Below, piece by piece: positions 1 to 11,276 of a DNA stretch of 64,000 nt. This DNA is from Daldinia sp. FL1419 (Eukaryota > Ascomycota > Sordariomycetes > Xylariales > Hypoxylaceae): NCBI GenBank assembly GCA_025201765.1, contig MU623447.1, positions 1 through 64,000 on the forward strand. Reading direction: 5' to 3'. The position numbers and the translations under genes are program-made. The first letter of the stretch is position 1. Each line of letters begins with the position of its first letter. The notes beneath the pieces are model-generated. The model was not told where the DNA came from, searched no databases, and saw nothing but the letters and a program-made list of their open reading frames with translations.

Positions 1-95
1 AAAAATAAAAATAAAAATAAAAATAAAAATAAAAATAAAAATAAAAATAAAAATAAAAATAAAAATAAAAATAAAAATAAAAATAAAAATAAAAA
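1..95. repeat. (AAAAT)n microsatellite
   Basis: An uninterrupted run of AAAAT pentamers opens the window and continues off its left edge. It is directly followed by AT-rich, gene-free DNA. Confidence 0.95.
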
Positions 96-650
96 AAACC
101 ACTTTGTAGAATGCTGCCTTAGGGTGTGGCCTGGAATGAGGGTATTAAATAGAATAATTTAAGGAACCATAATAATTTTTTGGTGTTTTAATATGTTTTA
201 AAAAAAAAAGTTATAAGAAGAAAGAAATTTGAAATTATGGAGAAATGGGGGATGGTTATTTATATAAAATGTAAAAATAGGTTAAAATTTATTAGTAATA
301 TATTTGTTAATATATATTTAAAAGTTTGTTAAGGTTGGTGATAATTATATTTTTAGGGTTATAATGTAGTTTTTGATGTTTTGGTTAAAAAGGTATAAAA
401 GGAGAGATTGAATAAATGGAGGAGGTGGGGTTGGATAGGTATGTATACTATTTATTAATTAATTAAAATTTAGGAAAATTTTTATTCAAAATTTAGCCAA
501 TATTATTACCTAGGTGCCTTAGGCCAAATCCAAAATTTTATTAGGTAAGTTTAAATTTATAAATTATTTAATTTAATTTAGTTAAGTTAAATATATCCAT
601 ATATCTGACTTGATTTGACTTGTTGGACTCGCTGAATATTGGTTGTTAGG
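96..650. other. AT-rich gene-free block, RIP-like, with C-free core
   Basis: No plausible coding frame. The + strand contains no cytosine from about 169 to 447, although about 60 guanines remain, so the bias is confined to one strand. Conversion of C to T on one strand, as in repeat-induced point mutation of transposon DNA, would explain it. No transposon domain or terminal repeat is recognisable. The composition becomes ordinary again after about 650. Confidence 0.6.
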
Positions 651-2135
651 AGGAATTTCGAGATGGTTTAATTATTAATGAGAATATTCACGAGCATAAA
701 CACCGTTATTCAACCCGAGATATTATTCACCACTCCTTGCAGATTTATTTGTAGCTCATCGCCATCGTTTTTTTGAGCTTCATCCCGCTAAAAATCAATA
801 AGTGGATCGCTAGTGAGCGAAGTGGGCTGGGCGGGTTGGCGGCAGAAGCTTAATTGAGTACGTACCTCCTTGCCTCCGAAGGTCAATTGCATTGACAGTC
901 CACTGCCAGGTGCAACCTCTTCCCAGCTGTCAACCGGAGCTCTGCTGAAAAGCTACGTTGGATGCGATTGGCTCATCATCTTAGCGCACCGACCACCGTT
1001 TCTCAGACCTGTAACGATGTGCCCCGTCAACGCCTTCTGCCCCTTTATCCCCACCTATTCCCTCCTATTCAACAGCTCAATTCAACCATTTCCGCCTTGT
1101 TATTCTTCGTATTCATCATTTTAGTCGTATGAGAAAATGAATCAGAGAAGCCTTAGGTTAGTTACCTCTAATCTCCACGCCAAGAATAGTAGCAATTATA
1201 TCAGAAAACAAAACATGCCAGAATGTATAATCGAAATAATCGAAATAACCGAAACTAAACATCACGCGTAATTACACCTATAATTCTTAGTTATCGATGT
1301 CTTGTTTAGAGTCTCTGATGTATCTTACGTATCAAGTCTTTATCATTGTAGAGTCCCGACGATTACCTCGCCAACTCCAAAAGTACGAAGCCGTGATAAT
1401 CATATCCATGACTACTTCGCACTTGTACCTCCGCGGTGATATACTGATTGCATATTTTCCAGTGCTTGAGATATACGCTAGGTGCCCTTTCTAAATCGGT
1501 AAACATACCGAATCATACTCTAGAAATTCTCCGAACTGACTTTGAAACGGTTTCTTGGAGCGGACTAATCTGCTGCGATTAACTCGAGCTCTCCATGTCG
1601 AAGGATTATCTAAATTATCAATTGCGATTGGTTCCCCAGCTATGTGCCAATACCCCATCCGGCTACGATGTTCCCGTTCAGCTTGGGGTTCACAGCCACG
1701 ATAAATAACGAATAGCTACTCGGTATGCGTGCTTCCTACCTACCTTTATGGGATGTTCCTATGAGAAGTCTCATTCGGGCAACTTAGGCTTCGAAGACGC
1801 TAGGTCTAGAGGGACGAATACGGCGCTTCTCCTACCAAGAGTTTAGGAGTCTCACGAAAAGCAGCCCTTGCCGGAGGTGTGTTTGATTCAACATAGTTCC
1901 CGGAACTAGGAGAGGCAAAGATGCGAGTAAAGGTAAAATATTCGAAGTCTTCATAAACCGAAATGTCTATAAGAAGACTGGCCTGGACTGAGGAATGATG
2001 GTTTTCTCATCATCGCACCACCAGTTCATCATCAGCTTCAGGGACTTCTTCCGTTCTCTTCTATTAATATCTTCCTGCCGGTCAGGTATCTTAATAAATA
2101 ATTATATATACCACTTTCTCATTATATACTTGACG
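651..2135. other. Intergenic, upstream of the Egh16-like gene
   Basis: Only short, unconvincing open frames are present (for example 870-1124 and 1297-1494, both low in coding character). The last 150 bases should hold the promoter and 5' leader of the gene starting at 2136, with TATA-like AT stretches around 2085-2130. Confidence 0.6.
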
Positions 2136-2972
2136 ATGCCTTCCTTCAAAGCCTTCGCTACTCTCTGCATCATGGCCGCAGCCCAGCTTGCTGCTGGTCA
2201 CGCTGTCATTACCGAAGCTACTGGCGATGCTGGTGGAACCGGCAGTAAATAGTCCACTGTCAGACTTCGTATTAGAAATATCAGACTGACATATGTGACA
2301 GTGGCTCTTGGTGTTGATACCTCAACTCCCCGAGACGGAACTCGACGAAGGCCTTTCCAGCAGGATAGCACTCGCTTCCGCGGTGATCAGGCCGACACTG
2401 TGGGAGAGACTATCGGCGCCGGCAACAACGACGTCGAGCAGGGCACCAAAGCCATCATGGACGAGACTGGGGATGACCTTCCTCAAGTCACTGCCGGCGG
2501 CCAGCTCAAGATGACTCTTCACCAAGTGAATGCCGACGGGGCTGGTCCTTTCAAGTGCATGATAAACGACGACGGCACGGGAGAGGACTGGGAGGACATC
2601 GAAGTTACCCAGTCTCCCCCAGGTGACGACTCGCGCGACCGTGATGGTAACGAGACGGACTTCCCTCTGACTGCGGCTATTCCTGACGACCAGCAATGCA
2701 CTGGGACTGTAGCCGGTCAAGATAATGCCTGTCTAGTTAGATGCCAGAATGGCGCCAGAGCCGGGCCTTTTGGTGGGGTTGTTCCGGTACAAAGTAAGAC
2801 GCTTTCAAGATTCCTTTGATTTACCTATCCACCTACCTATCGATCGACGACTAGACGGCTAATGCTGTGTATAGTGTCTAACTCGACTTCGACTTCGACT
2901 TCGAGCCCGACTAATAACACGCGCCGAAGCATTTCTCGTATCATGAGAAAGAGTGTCAATTTCGCCGCTTAG
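2136..2972 (+). CDS. Egh16/GAS1-like secreted protein (appressorium-associated family)
   Basis: Model join(2136..2244,2302..2793,2875..2972), 232 aa. The start at 2136 gives a clean signal peptide (residues 1-21, MPSFKAFATLC...AAG) with the mature protein beginning HAVITEA, as is typical of this family; upstream in-frame ATGs would spoil it. Conserved blocks seen are GDAGGTG, ALGVDTSTPRDGTRR, TVGETIG, LKMTLHQVNADGAGP, DFPLTA and CLVRCQNGARAGPFGG. Both introns have GTAAR donors and restore the family frame (phase 1 each, making ATG codons across the junctions). The C-terminal tail is Ser/Thr-rich and then basic. Family members include Blumeria Egh16 and Magnaporthe GAS1/GAS2 (MAS3), expressed during appressorium formation and implicated in host penetration; the biochemical activity is unknown. 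The function here is inferred from family only. Confidence 0.88.
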
Positions 2973-3627
2973 ATGGGAAGCTGATCATAACGAGGCAATG
3001 TGACACCGAAACAGGGCTGGGTCCTGCACGCTCATTTGCTCGGACTAGTCCGCCTGTGGAGGCCTTGAGATAGATAATCGTGGGGATAATGATGGGCTGG
3101 TTGAAAGAGTATATTTGATTTTGTAACAGGAAGAAGTGGACTGTCATATTCTATTGGATAGTATTGATATATTCTGATGTTCTCTTAGACCCTTTGGATA
3201 TGATCTAAATCAGTGTCGTATTGTGTGGTACAGGGGTTGGATGCTGGATGACGTGCAGTTATACACGGTAGAGGCTTACAATGGTAAGCGACGGTGTCTT
3301 TACCATGTCACGATCACTATTCGTACCATATATTTTAATAGAAGTTATCTAGATCCGTCACGCCAATCCAGAATTTCCACCTGTAGATTATCATCCGTTA
3401 CATCACTTATTCACTGGGTCATTATTAATGTCCATATACCTAGTACGACGCAATGCAGCCACAAAAATCTATCAATATTAATCAAGTTCAAATGTTATGT
3501 CTCAGCAACACATGGCTGCAGGTCTCGTGCCGGTATTTCAACCCTCAGCGCACAGCCCCCGCATTAACAAAGTCGATAGGGGTCTAGACCGTCGACCTTT
3601 TACGAAGCAAGATCCGGAGGATTTGAC
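2973..3627. other. Intergenic between Egh16-like gene and MITE
   Basis: Short frames only (for example 3223-3567), with no recognisable product. The 3' UTR of the preceding gene is expected in the first 150 bases. Confidence 0.5.
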
Positions 3628-3629
3628 TA

Positions 3630-3664
3630 TCCCTCGAGGTGCGAGTGTAACACGGTGGGGGGCA
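3630..3664 (+). repeat. MITE left terminal inverted repeat
   Basis: A perfect inverted match to 4054-4088 over 35 bases. The repeat is GC-rich, in contrast to the AT-rich interior. Confidence 0.95.
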
Positions 3665-4053
3665 CTAAAAAAATGCTAGTAATTTAATTGGTCCAAAAGT
3701 TCATATACTACGAAAATAGTTTTACTTAATATTGGAAATACCATTCTAACAATTATAAAATATCTATTCAACACAACAAAACATTTAATTTTAAACCATA
3801 ATAAATAATAATTAATTTTAATAAATATATATTTAATTGTATTTTATTATAGTAATTTTTTCGGCTTATATTTTCAACGTTTTTATGTAAAAATATCCAT
3901 AAAAGGTTGATATCAAGGGTCAGGTCTCGTTGCAAAAAATATGCTATGTCGATTTATAAAACTAATAAATGCTGGTACTTATGGCACAAGCAAAATTAGG
4001 TATAAAAGCATATAATTACATTTCATTAATTTCTGATTGGATACAATTTTTAA

Positions 4054-4088
4054 TGCCCCCCACCGTGTTACACTCGCACCTCGAGGGA
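4054..4088 (-). repeat. MITE right terminal inverted repeat
   Basis: Reverse complement of 3630-3664 without mismatch, followed by the TA duplication at 4089-4090. Confidence 0.95.
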
Positions 4089-4090
4089 TA

Positions 4091-5937
4091 TCAGCTGTTG
4101 TGGTTACACAGCCCAACGCTGACTATGTACCTACCGACCGCCCGGTAACTAACCGTAAGCATATACATAGTGCGGGGGTTTTATTGCAGTTTGCTATCAA
4201 TGCGTACGTAGAAAATAGCCGGATCTTGTCGCTAGCGATAGGATGTCTATGCCGTCGTTAGGGCTTATCTTTAATGCGAATCGGGTTTGTCTAAAAGAAC
4301 AATTGATATTATGAGTTGAGCTTGGTGGACGATACATAATACGACTAACTAATAATACAACTAACAGTTAGTTAATTAAATCAACTAACTAATGGAGATG
4401 TTTGACAACGCTGATTGGTGCCCACGATTTAACTAAGAACGGTAGGGGGAATTAGCGCTAGTATCGTCGCATCCCGTCTCTCATCGCCAGGATCGCTTAG
4501 TACCGTGTGTCTTGACTGACGTCATGGAATAGAGTGACTTGAAGGGGGTTAAACGCTGTGTTATCGGCGTATCCGCATCGACTTATCGACACCAAATCGA
4601 AGTCGATGTTTGAAGTATCAACTTTACAGTTTCCGTTTTTGCGTCACACAATATGCAAGTGATGAATCTCTCGACTTACACAGCCACGAATAGAACACCT
4701 AGGTACAATACCATTCCTATAGTTATACATAGGAGGTAGGTACTAATGCCAGAGAAGTCTGGTGACAAACAATCGGGTGCCGCTCTGTTCAATCACATAT
4801 CTGGCCCTATCTTGAATCACGTCAAAAACCTGTAGGCTACCGTGTATACGAGCGAATTGCTGACATACCTGTACATATCATGCAAGACAATCCGAGAAAT
4901 GGGGAAAATAGGGGTCTTACAACATCCTTGCGTATCGGAAATGCGGGGGAATCATCAAAGAAGCAATGGGCTGGTATATCAAACTCGAAGGCAATAGTAT
5001 TATGTGCGGCGATTACGACGGTGGGAATGGTATACTTGGATTGGACGAAACAAATCAAATTAACCCTTGTGACTCGCAACAGCTAAGCTAAGCCCCTATT
5101 CCAAGAGCTTAAAAAGCTACGAATGACCATTGGTCAAGCCTTCAAGAGTCTAGGCAATCGGCAAGAGAAAAGGCTGGTCAGTTAACATCGATCGACATTC
5201 TCACTTTCCTTAGGTTGACTTGGCTTTGGAGCTCGGCCGCCCTTGTCTACATACTTGAGTCGTGATATTCCCTGTCCTTGTATACTACCCACCACTGCCA
5301 CCTAAGCTAGCCATCACTACGTTAGGGAATAGCTGCAAGGTGACCAATGAGAAGTCCCGAGTATCACAGCATAATATACGGGGAGGCAAACCCGTTATCA
5401 CTCCCGGGAGATACCCTTTGTTAACTCTGAGCAAACTATCCCCACGCTCCGCAGCATACCTATGGACATAGTCGAATTGAAGATTATGACTCTAGTGCGC
5501 CACACATCTTGCATAATTGTTTCCGTAGATTCTGGGAAAGATCAGTCGAGCTACGTACACGGAGCCAAGGCGGGTGAGGATTGGCAAACTCTATGTCGTT
5601 CGATAACACCAGTCCGGTCCTTCTAGGTTAGTTGTATATCTAGTCGTATATAATATCCCCTTGGGACCCTGAATATATAACGGATTTCAAGGTCCCAAAA
5701 TATTTCATGATTCAAGATCTCGATCTACCAACTACCCTATATCTATATATTTGACGCATATATCAACCTACCAGTTCCTACGCTCCTCATCCAAGGTACT
5801 TTTAGCCCTTTATTGTCGAGTATAAGATATTACTTTGCTATCTTGATTTCTCTACGGGCTATCCTAGAAGCTAACTCGTACAGCTGGCTTTACTTTGACG
5901 AGCAACACCTATCTACCTAAATAAACCACACTTCGCC
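4091..5937. other. Intergenic, no gene recognised
   Basis: Only short frames. Around 4335-4395 there are repeated CTAACTAA/TTAGTTAA words forming weak inverted repeats. The last 100 bases are CT-rich and lead to the ATG at 5938, so they probably contain its 5' leader. Confidence 0.5.
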
Positions 5938-6412
5938 ATGGCAGCAGCAAATTACCAAACAGACGCACCCCAGTTCACCAACACTTTCTCTAGCGAACAA
6001 CCCGCAATTAGGGAACGAGGGTCACGAGACTATACTCACACAGACGAATGGGGTACGTCTCTACTTCTCCTCTCAACCCTCGTCCACCAACCCTTGCCCC
6101 CCCCCCCCCTAACAAAGTCGAGTCACTAACCTCTTCTCCCCCCTAGACGCCTCCAAAACGCCCCCATCCCGGTTCCAAAAGCGCAAGGGCAGCATCTACG
6201 CCACGCCCTCCTCTCGCGACGGGCACGTCGAGCGGAACCGCGACGCGGTGGAAGAGTTCCACAAGGCGCACTCGAAGCGCTGGTCCGTCAGTTCCGCGGG
6301 GTCGAGCCGTCGCGGCAGCTTACCCGGAAACAGCAGCACCAGCAACAACAACAATAACAATAACAACGGGAGTGGGAACAGCAACGACTCCCGCCGCAAA
6401 GCAAGCCAATAG
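5938..6412 (+). CDS. Small conserved fungal protein, function unknown
   Basis: Model join(5938..6052,6147..6412), 126 aa. The intron has a GTACGT donor, a CTAAC branch and a CTAG acceptor; its middle contains a short poly-C tract. Across the junction the frame reads DEWG|DASKTPPSRFQKRKGS, then IYATPSSRDGHVERNRD. I associate this block with short uncharacterised Pezizomycotina proteins, but no function is known to me. The tail is low-complexity: Ser-rich, then a run of Asn (AAC/AAT codons at about 6342-6367). There are no signal peptide, membrane segment or catalytic motifs. The exon 2 codons are GC-rich at third positions, unlike the flanking DNA, which supports coding. Confidence 0.7.
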
Positions 6413-7878
6413 ATTTGGCCCGCCGGAATGGCGTGGGGCCCCGTTATCCCGTAGAGACGGGGCCGGAGCGGTCGCCTCGTCGTCGCGGACGAGCGTGAAG
6501 GTAGCGACGGGAAGGGGATCGATGAAGAGGATAAGGATAAGGATGAGAGCGAGAGGAAATATACACGCACACCCGACACAAGAATCAGGAGTGTAGGAAT
6601 CTGGCTCGCCAGCTTATGCGAGGCCAAAAACCTCGATGAGGAAGAACACCGTGGTAACGAGAAGCTGCCGATGGGTCCCGGGATGTTGTTCTTGGGAGGT
6701 GTGGTTGATTCGCTGGCTTGTATGACATATATAGGGTATACTTAGCCGTTTGCCCTCCGTTTCGTGGGTTTATTTTACTAGTTTACCTTTACTACTTTAT
6801 GTACTTCCTACTCTGCCTACTCTAGGTTACCTTATGATTAGCTTATGACAAGAGCACGAATTCATGATATACTCTTAATTCATTCCTTTGGATAAATCCA
6901 CGCTGTTCGGCTCAGTGATTTGGCAGATGGCAAAGACGCGAGTATATGTCTACGACGAAGGACTAAAGTGTACTGGAAGATATTTCTTATGATTTCTATA
7001 ATAAAGTGATAATCCGTATGCTCATAGGAACTCAAAAGATCTCAGCTTCCCGCCGAGCGACGTTTGAATCGAAAAATGAACCTATGATATCTTATTACAA
7101 CCATCTATCCCATCAAAGCCTCTCTTCTACCCTAACCCCTTTTGTATCTCTCTTCTAATCCAACAACCGTAAAACGAAAGTTACGAGTCATGCCAGCAAC
7201 TCGCACAAGCACTAAGTTCGCCTCCAAGCCAAAGAGCTAGTAATGATGTCCTGCCCCATGACAAGTCATGGCATCACTCTAGAGGCAGCAAATTCAGCCG
7301 TCCCCCTAAGAACGGGAAAAAGGGGGAGGTGGGTTCTATGATAACGTCATCAACCCGCGGCCATGACATACCGTCTTAGCAAACCACCTATCAGCCCTCC
7401 CCAGCGCTACATCGTCTTCGAATTAGGGGCAACGAAGCAGCCAATAACATACTTTCTTCCCCTCAACTTAACGTACTCAAACCTAAACCCGAAAAGAAAG
7501 CCCCCCTTAGCCCCTACGCATCATGATCACCATCCTGCCATGTCAGTTCTACCAAGTAAAACTCACGTAGCAAGCAAGTATACTCAAACCGATGGGTGTT
7601 TAGTGGATTCATAAAGTACCTAGGGTAGCTAGATAGGTTTTGTAGGTACGCAAAGGTATCTTGTCTGTCCTGTCTTGTCTGCTTCTGACTTTGCACTTGT
7701 GGTGGGAAAAATAGAAGACCCCAGAAAAACCCGAAAAAAAAAATATTGAGGCGTTACAAACGGAATACAACGCAATTTTCGCATTGCTTTAGCCGCCCTA
7801 TCCTTTCACCTATGCCAAATGATCAAATGCCAAGTACTAAAAGAAAATGGGGAGAACCATCTAAGGGGCTAGCTCGTA
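6413..7878. other. Intergenic between convergent genes
   Basis: No supported gene; short frames at 7363-7614 and elsewhere lack coding character. Both neighbours end here, so 3' UTRs are expected at each side. Confidence 0.5.
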
Positions 7879-10512
7879 TCAGTCGTCATCCATGCCGTCG
7901 ATATCGATGGCATCCGGGTTGCTAGGTGCTGCGACTTGTTCCTTCGCCATCGTTCCTGCGAGGCCCGTGCTCGACGCCACGAATCCTGCCGGCGCTCGGG
8001 CCTGCCGCTCTAGCTGTTCCATCGCATCAGCAACTTCTGGATCCCCATTCGCTGTCTCTGATCCTGCTCGGGTTTGATTTGCGCGTGCAATAGCTTGTGA
8101 TGCGATAAAATTGACATCTGTATTATATTGTGCTTGCACACTGCGCTTGATACGTAACATTTCCTTGTACGTGTCCTCGTTGCCATGTTGCACTTCGAAC
8201 TGTTCCCACTTGGTCCAGAACGCCGGGTTAGTACGCGGGTCGCAGAACTGTGATGCATGTCCGTAAATGGCGCGGGCTCGGTCGATTTCGCCGAGGCGCT
8301 TCTCCATATCGGCGAACTTTAGACACATATCTCGTGCTTCTTCGTCTGGTAGAGCCGCAATAGCCCTCTCATAGATCGGTCTTGTCGATGGTAACCCGAA
8401 ATTGGACGCTGACTTGGTGATATAGAAGTTAAACATATCTGCTCGGTCTTCGTCCGAAACAGCCCGGGTGGCCCTCTCGTAGATGCGCATAGCATGTCTT
8501 GCCAATCCTCTTTCTTCTTCGAGATTACCATACATAAGGTAAAGAACTTTAGCGAATTTAGGTGGGCAATCTTCTACTGCCTGCTCAAAGAGATCTCGCA
8601 GTCGCTCGATTCCAATCTTTCTATCCACTGCTTTGGTCAAGTAAAGATTCCATAGTTCGAAAGCCACCGGGTAACTAAAGAGATCGAGTCCTCTTTCGTA
8701 TATCTTGAAAGATTCCTCGTAATATTTATGTTCCTCCAGGAGATTAGCGTAGTTGACGACGGTTTGCGGTGTGGCAATCCGAAGCTCAAATATTCGCTCG
8801 TATATTTTCTTAGTATCCTCTAGGGGGTTGACGCTCTCAACTAGGTCCACGTAAAAACTCCATAGTTTCCAGCTCTTGTGGACTCTCTGTTGTGGTGACA
8901 ATGTCTCGTCGAAATAATCCACGGTCGATCTCTTCGGGGCCTGTGTAGCTTTTGCCATGATCTTGACAGCGTCGTCGAAGTTCTCATTGCGAAGTTCCAT
9001 CTCGGCCCACTCAATCCACATATCGGCCAATTCGGCAACCGATTTGAATGGAACCTTGACAGCCTTCTCCATAATGATGCGCGCATTTCGTATATCGCCA
9101 CCCTTTTCGTAGAATTTGGCGTAGTTCGCCCATAATTCGTGGAACGGTCCCACAGCTTTCTTCGGGCTGATCGCGGCAATAGCATCTGTATATGTTTGGA
9201 CAACTTCAGCCTTGTTGTCTCCCCACAACGCCACTCGTTTTTCCCATTCTGAAACGCTATTGGGATTTTGGCGCAGTAATACATCGTTGAGGAGGAAGGG
9301 CCGTCGGTCCATAAGTTGCTCGAACCGCATCATGCGTATATCGAGATCGAAGTCAGCGTCATCGTCGACTATACCTTCTTCTGCTCGCTTGGACGCTAAC
9401 TCCATTAGCGCACCAATAATTGACTCCTCAAACTCGGCATAGCTGTCAAAGATCATTGTAAAATCTCGGACAGTCATGACGGTTGTGATTCCTTCTTCGT
9501 AGGTATCTCTTGCGCGCTCGAAGCTTCCTCTCCTGACCCAGTAGGTGGCCAAACCGTACCATAGCTTTCCTCTTTGGTCATCAAACCTGTCGATTCCACT
9601 TCTAATGATACGTTCGACATCGATCCCAGTTTCATGGCCCGTTTCGATTTCGTTGGCATGTTCGATCAGTAGGTCAACCATTTCGCTCCATAATTGATAA
9701 TGGCCTTTGCTATGCTTGCTATTGAAGCGGGGATTATTAAGGATATCAATGTATTTCTTGACAGCTTCGGTGTAAAGACCGACCTGGATCAACAGCTCGA
9801 TAAAGTCCTCAGCATCCTCGGGATGTACCTGCATATATCTTCGCCAGATCTTGACCGCGGTTTCGCCCGAGGCTGAGTTGGCAAAGGGTCTATACAGGGC
9901 CCATATCCTATTATGTTGAGTTATGGGCAGGGCTCGCAGAGCTCGGTCGAATGTGCGCCGAGTAAGGGTAACGAGAGGCTGCTTTAGTAGAAATTTCAAA
10001 TACATTTCCCATATTTTCGGCATTTTATTGAGTAGGACGAGAGCTCGCTCGAATAGGGCGTTAACCTTTTTATATTCAGAAGCAAATACGGCAGCGTTCA
10101 GCTTTGCAATGTGCTTTGTTCGGAATTGCAAGTACTATACAATAAATCAGCATTTAAACGTGTCGCGACGTGAAGGCAAGGTAATATTCGCGTACCATCT
10201 TCCAAAGCTTATACGACCGTGGAAGCTGTAAGCAAGCCCTCTCGAGGACAAAGGCTTGTTCCTGTGCGGTGCCATGTTGAAATTTAAACTGAATATAAGC
10301 CAACCAAGGTTTCGTACTGCCTGGATCCCTTATAATATCCTGTTCGTAAACGGCATCTTCATCTGTCTATAATAAAGAACATGTTAGCCACCAAACGAGT
10401 CGAGAATTTCAATGTCTTCACGTCGGCGACGCGATAAGACACTACTTACCACGAGGTTTAGGTCTGGCTGTCGGGCAGTTCGGAGACCATTGGTCAAGCC
10501 ATTGGGCGGCAT
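7879..10512 (-). CDS. SYF1: Pre-mRNA-splicing factor SYF1 (HAT-repeat protein)
   Basis: Model complement(join(7879..10134,10196..10366,10450..10512)), 829 aa, the usual size of fungal Syf1. The start at 10512 gives MPPNGLTNGLRTARQPDLN, and exon 2 carries DEDAVYEQDIIRDP, the typical N-terminus. Nearly the whole protein is half-a-TPR (HAT) repeats with the W..Y....E and P..W..Y spacing, for example KIWEMYLKFLL, PAFWTKWEQFEVQHG and AMRIYERATRA. Syf1 (human XAB2) is a scaffold of the Prp19/NineTeen complex in the catalytic spliceosome and acts in the nucleus. The C-terminus is acidic (DIDGMDDD). It is transcribed divergently from VMA8. Introns have GTAAGT and GTACGC donors. Confidence 0.95.
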
Positions 10513-11276
10513 TTTGACCTTTTATAACCCGTCGATTGTCGGTTTTCGCGATCGCTCGCAGATAATCTCTGCTAATCGACGGTGTAGTTGAGAAAGTCAG
10601 GGCATCGTCGTGGAAGATATATTGGAGCGACGAATTTCGACCTTCTAGGGCGTCGAGGAAAGCGACCGTGACCGCGGCAGCTTTTTTAGGAAATGTATTT
10701 AAAGGACGAGACAGGTTTAGTACCAGTTTTTTTTTTCTGGATTTCCAGGACCATGGAACAATGCAACGACAAGGGGAGAAGAGAAAATAAAGGGACTAAT
10801 AATTAAATAAGTGAAGTAATTGGATACGGTTTATAAGAAATATAAGATGGCATAAAGAAGAACAATGTCTTGGCATTAATTAAAACGTAATGAAGGAAGC
10901 CCCAACCTTTTCCAGCTGCAACACTACGGTTAGCGGACTTGGACCGATTACTGGACCAAGTGTTGGACCTGCCGTCATGTTTGGTTTACAGTTTATGTAC
11001 CTGACCTACCTAACTACTCCCTCCAAGTACATGTGGTAACTACCCAATAATAAAGCGGGACGCAACTCCCCATAACTAATAAGTTCATCTCAAGTTCAAG
11101 TCTCAAAGCTTCAAAGCGATAACCTTAAACTTATTCTCAATTAACTAGCTTTTTTTGTTTTCTTCCTCTTAGTTCTCAGATTGCACCCGTGATACGTCGT
11201 AGTGCCGCCGTGCTATAGAGTCCCCTCAAACCCCAACATCTTGCCCCGAGGATTAAAACAGCGCTGATAATACGCC
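10513..11276. promoter_or_regulatory. Shared divergent promoter region SYF1 / VMA8
   Basis: 764 bases between two outward-facing starts. It contains T-rich tracts (near 10725-10740 and 11147-11160) typical of fungal promoters. No specific operator can be named. Confidence 0.55.

Larger units (their letters stand above)
3630..4088. mobile_element. MITE with about 35-bp terminal inverted repeats and TA duplication
   Basis: The left end 3630-3664 (TCCCTCGAGGTGCGAGTG...) is the exact reverse complement of the right end 4054-4088. Both ends are flanked by TA (3628-3629 and 4089-4090), the target duplication of the Tc1/mariner/pogo superfamily. The roughly 390-bp interior is very AT-rich and has no transposase frame. 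From 3736 to 3838 the + strand has no G at all. This is a non-autonomous element, probably mobilised by a Fot1/pogo-like transposase encoded elsewhere; that family assignment is inferred from the TA duplication only. Confidence 0.9.

Noticed and set aside
6196..6627. 143-aa minus frame opposite the small conserved protein
   Set aside because: Low-complexity Leu/Ser sequence that mirrors the Asn/Ser-rich sense exon; the sense frame has splice support.
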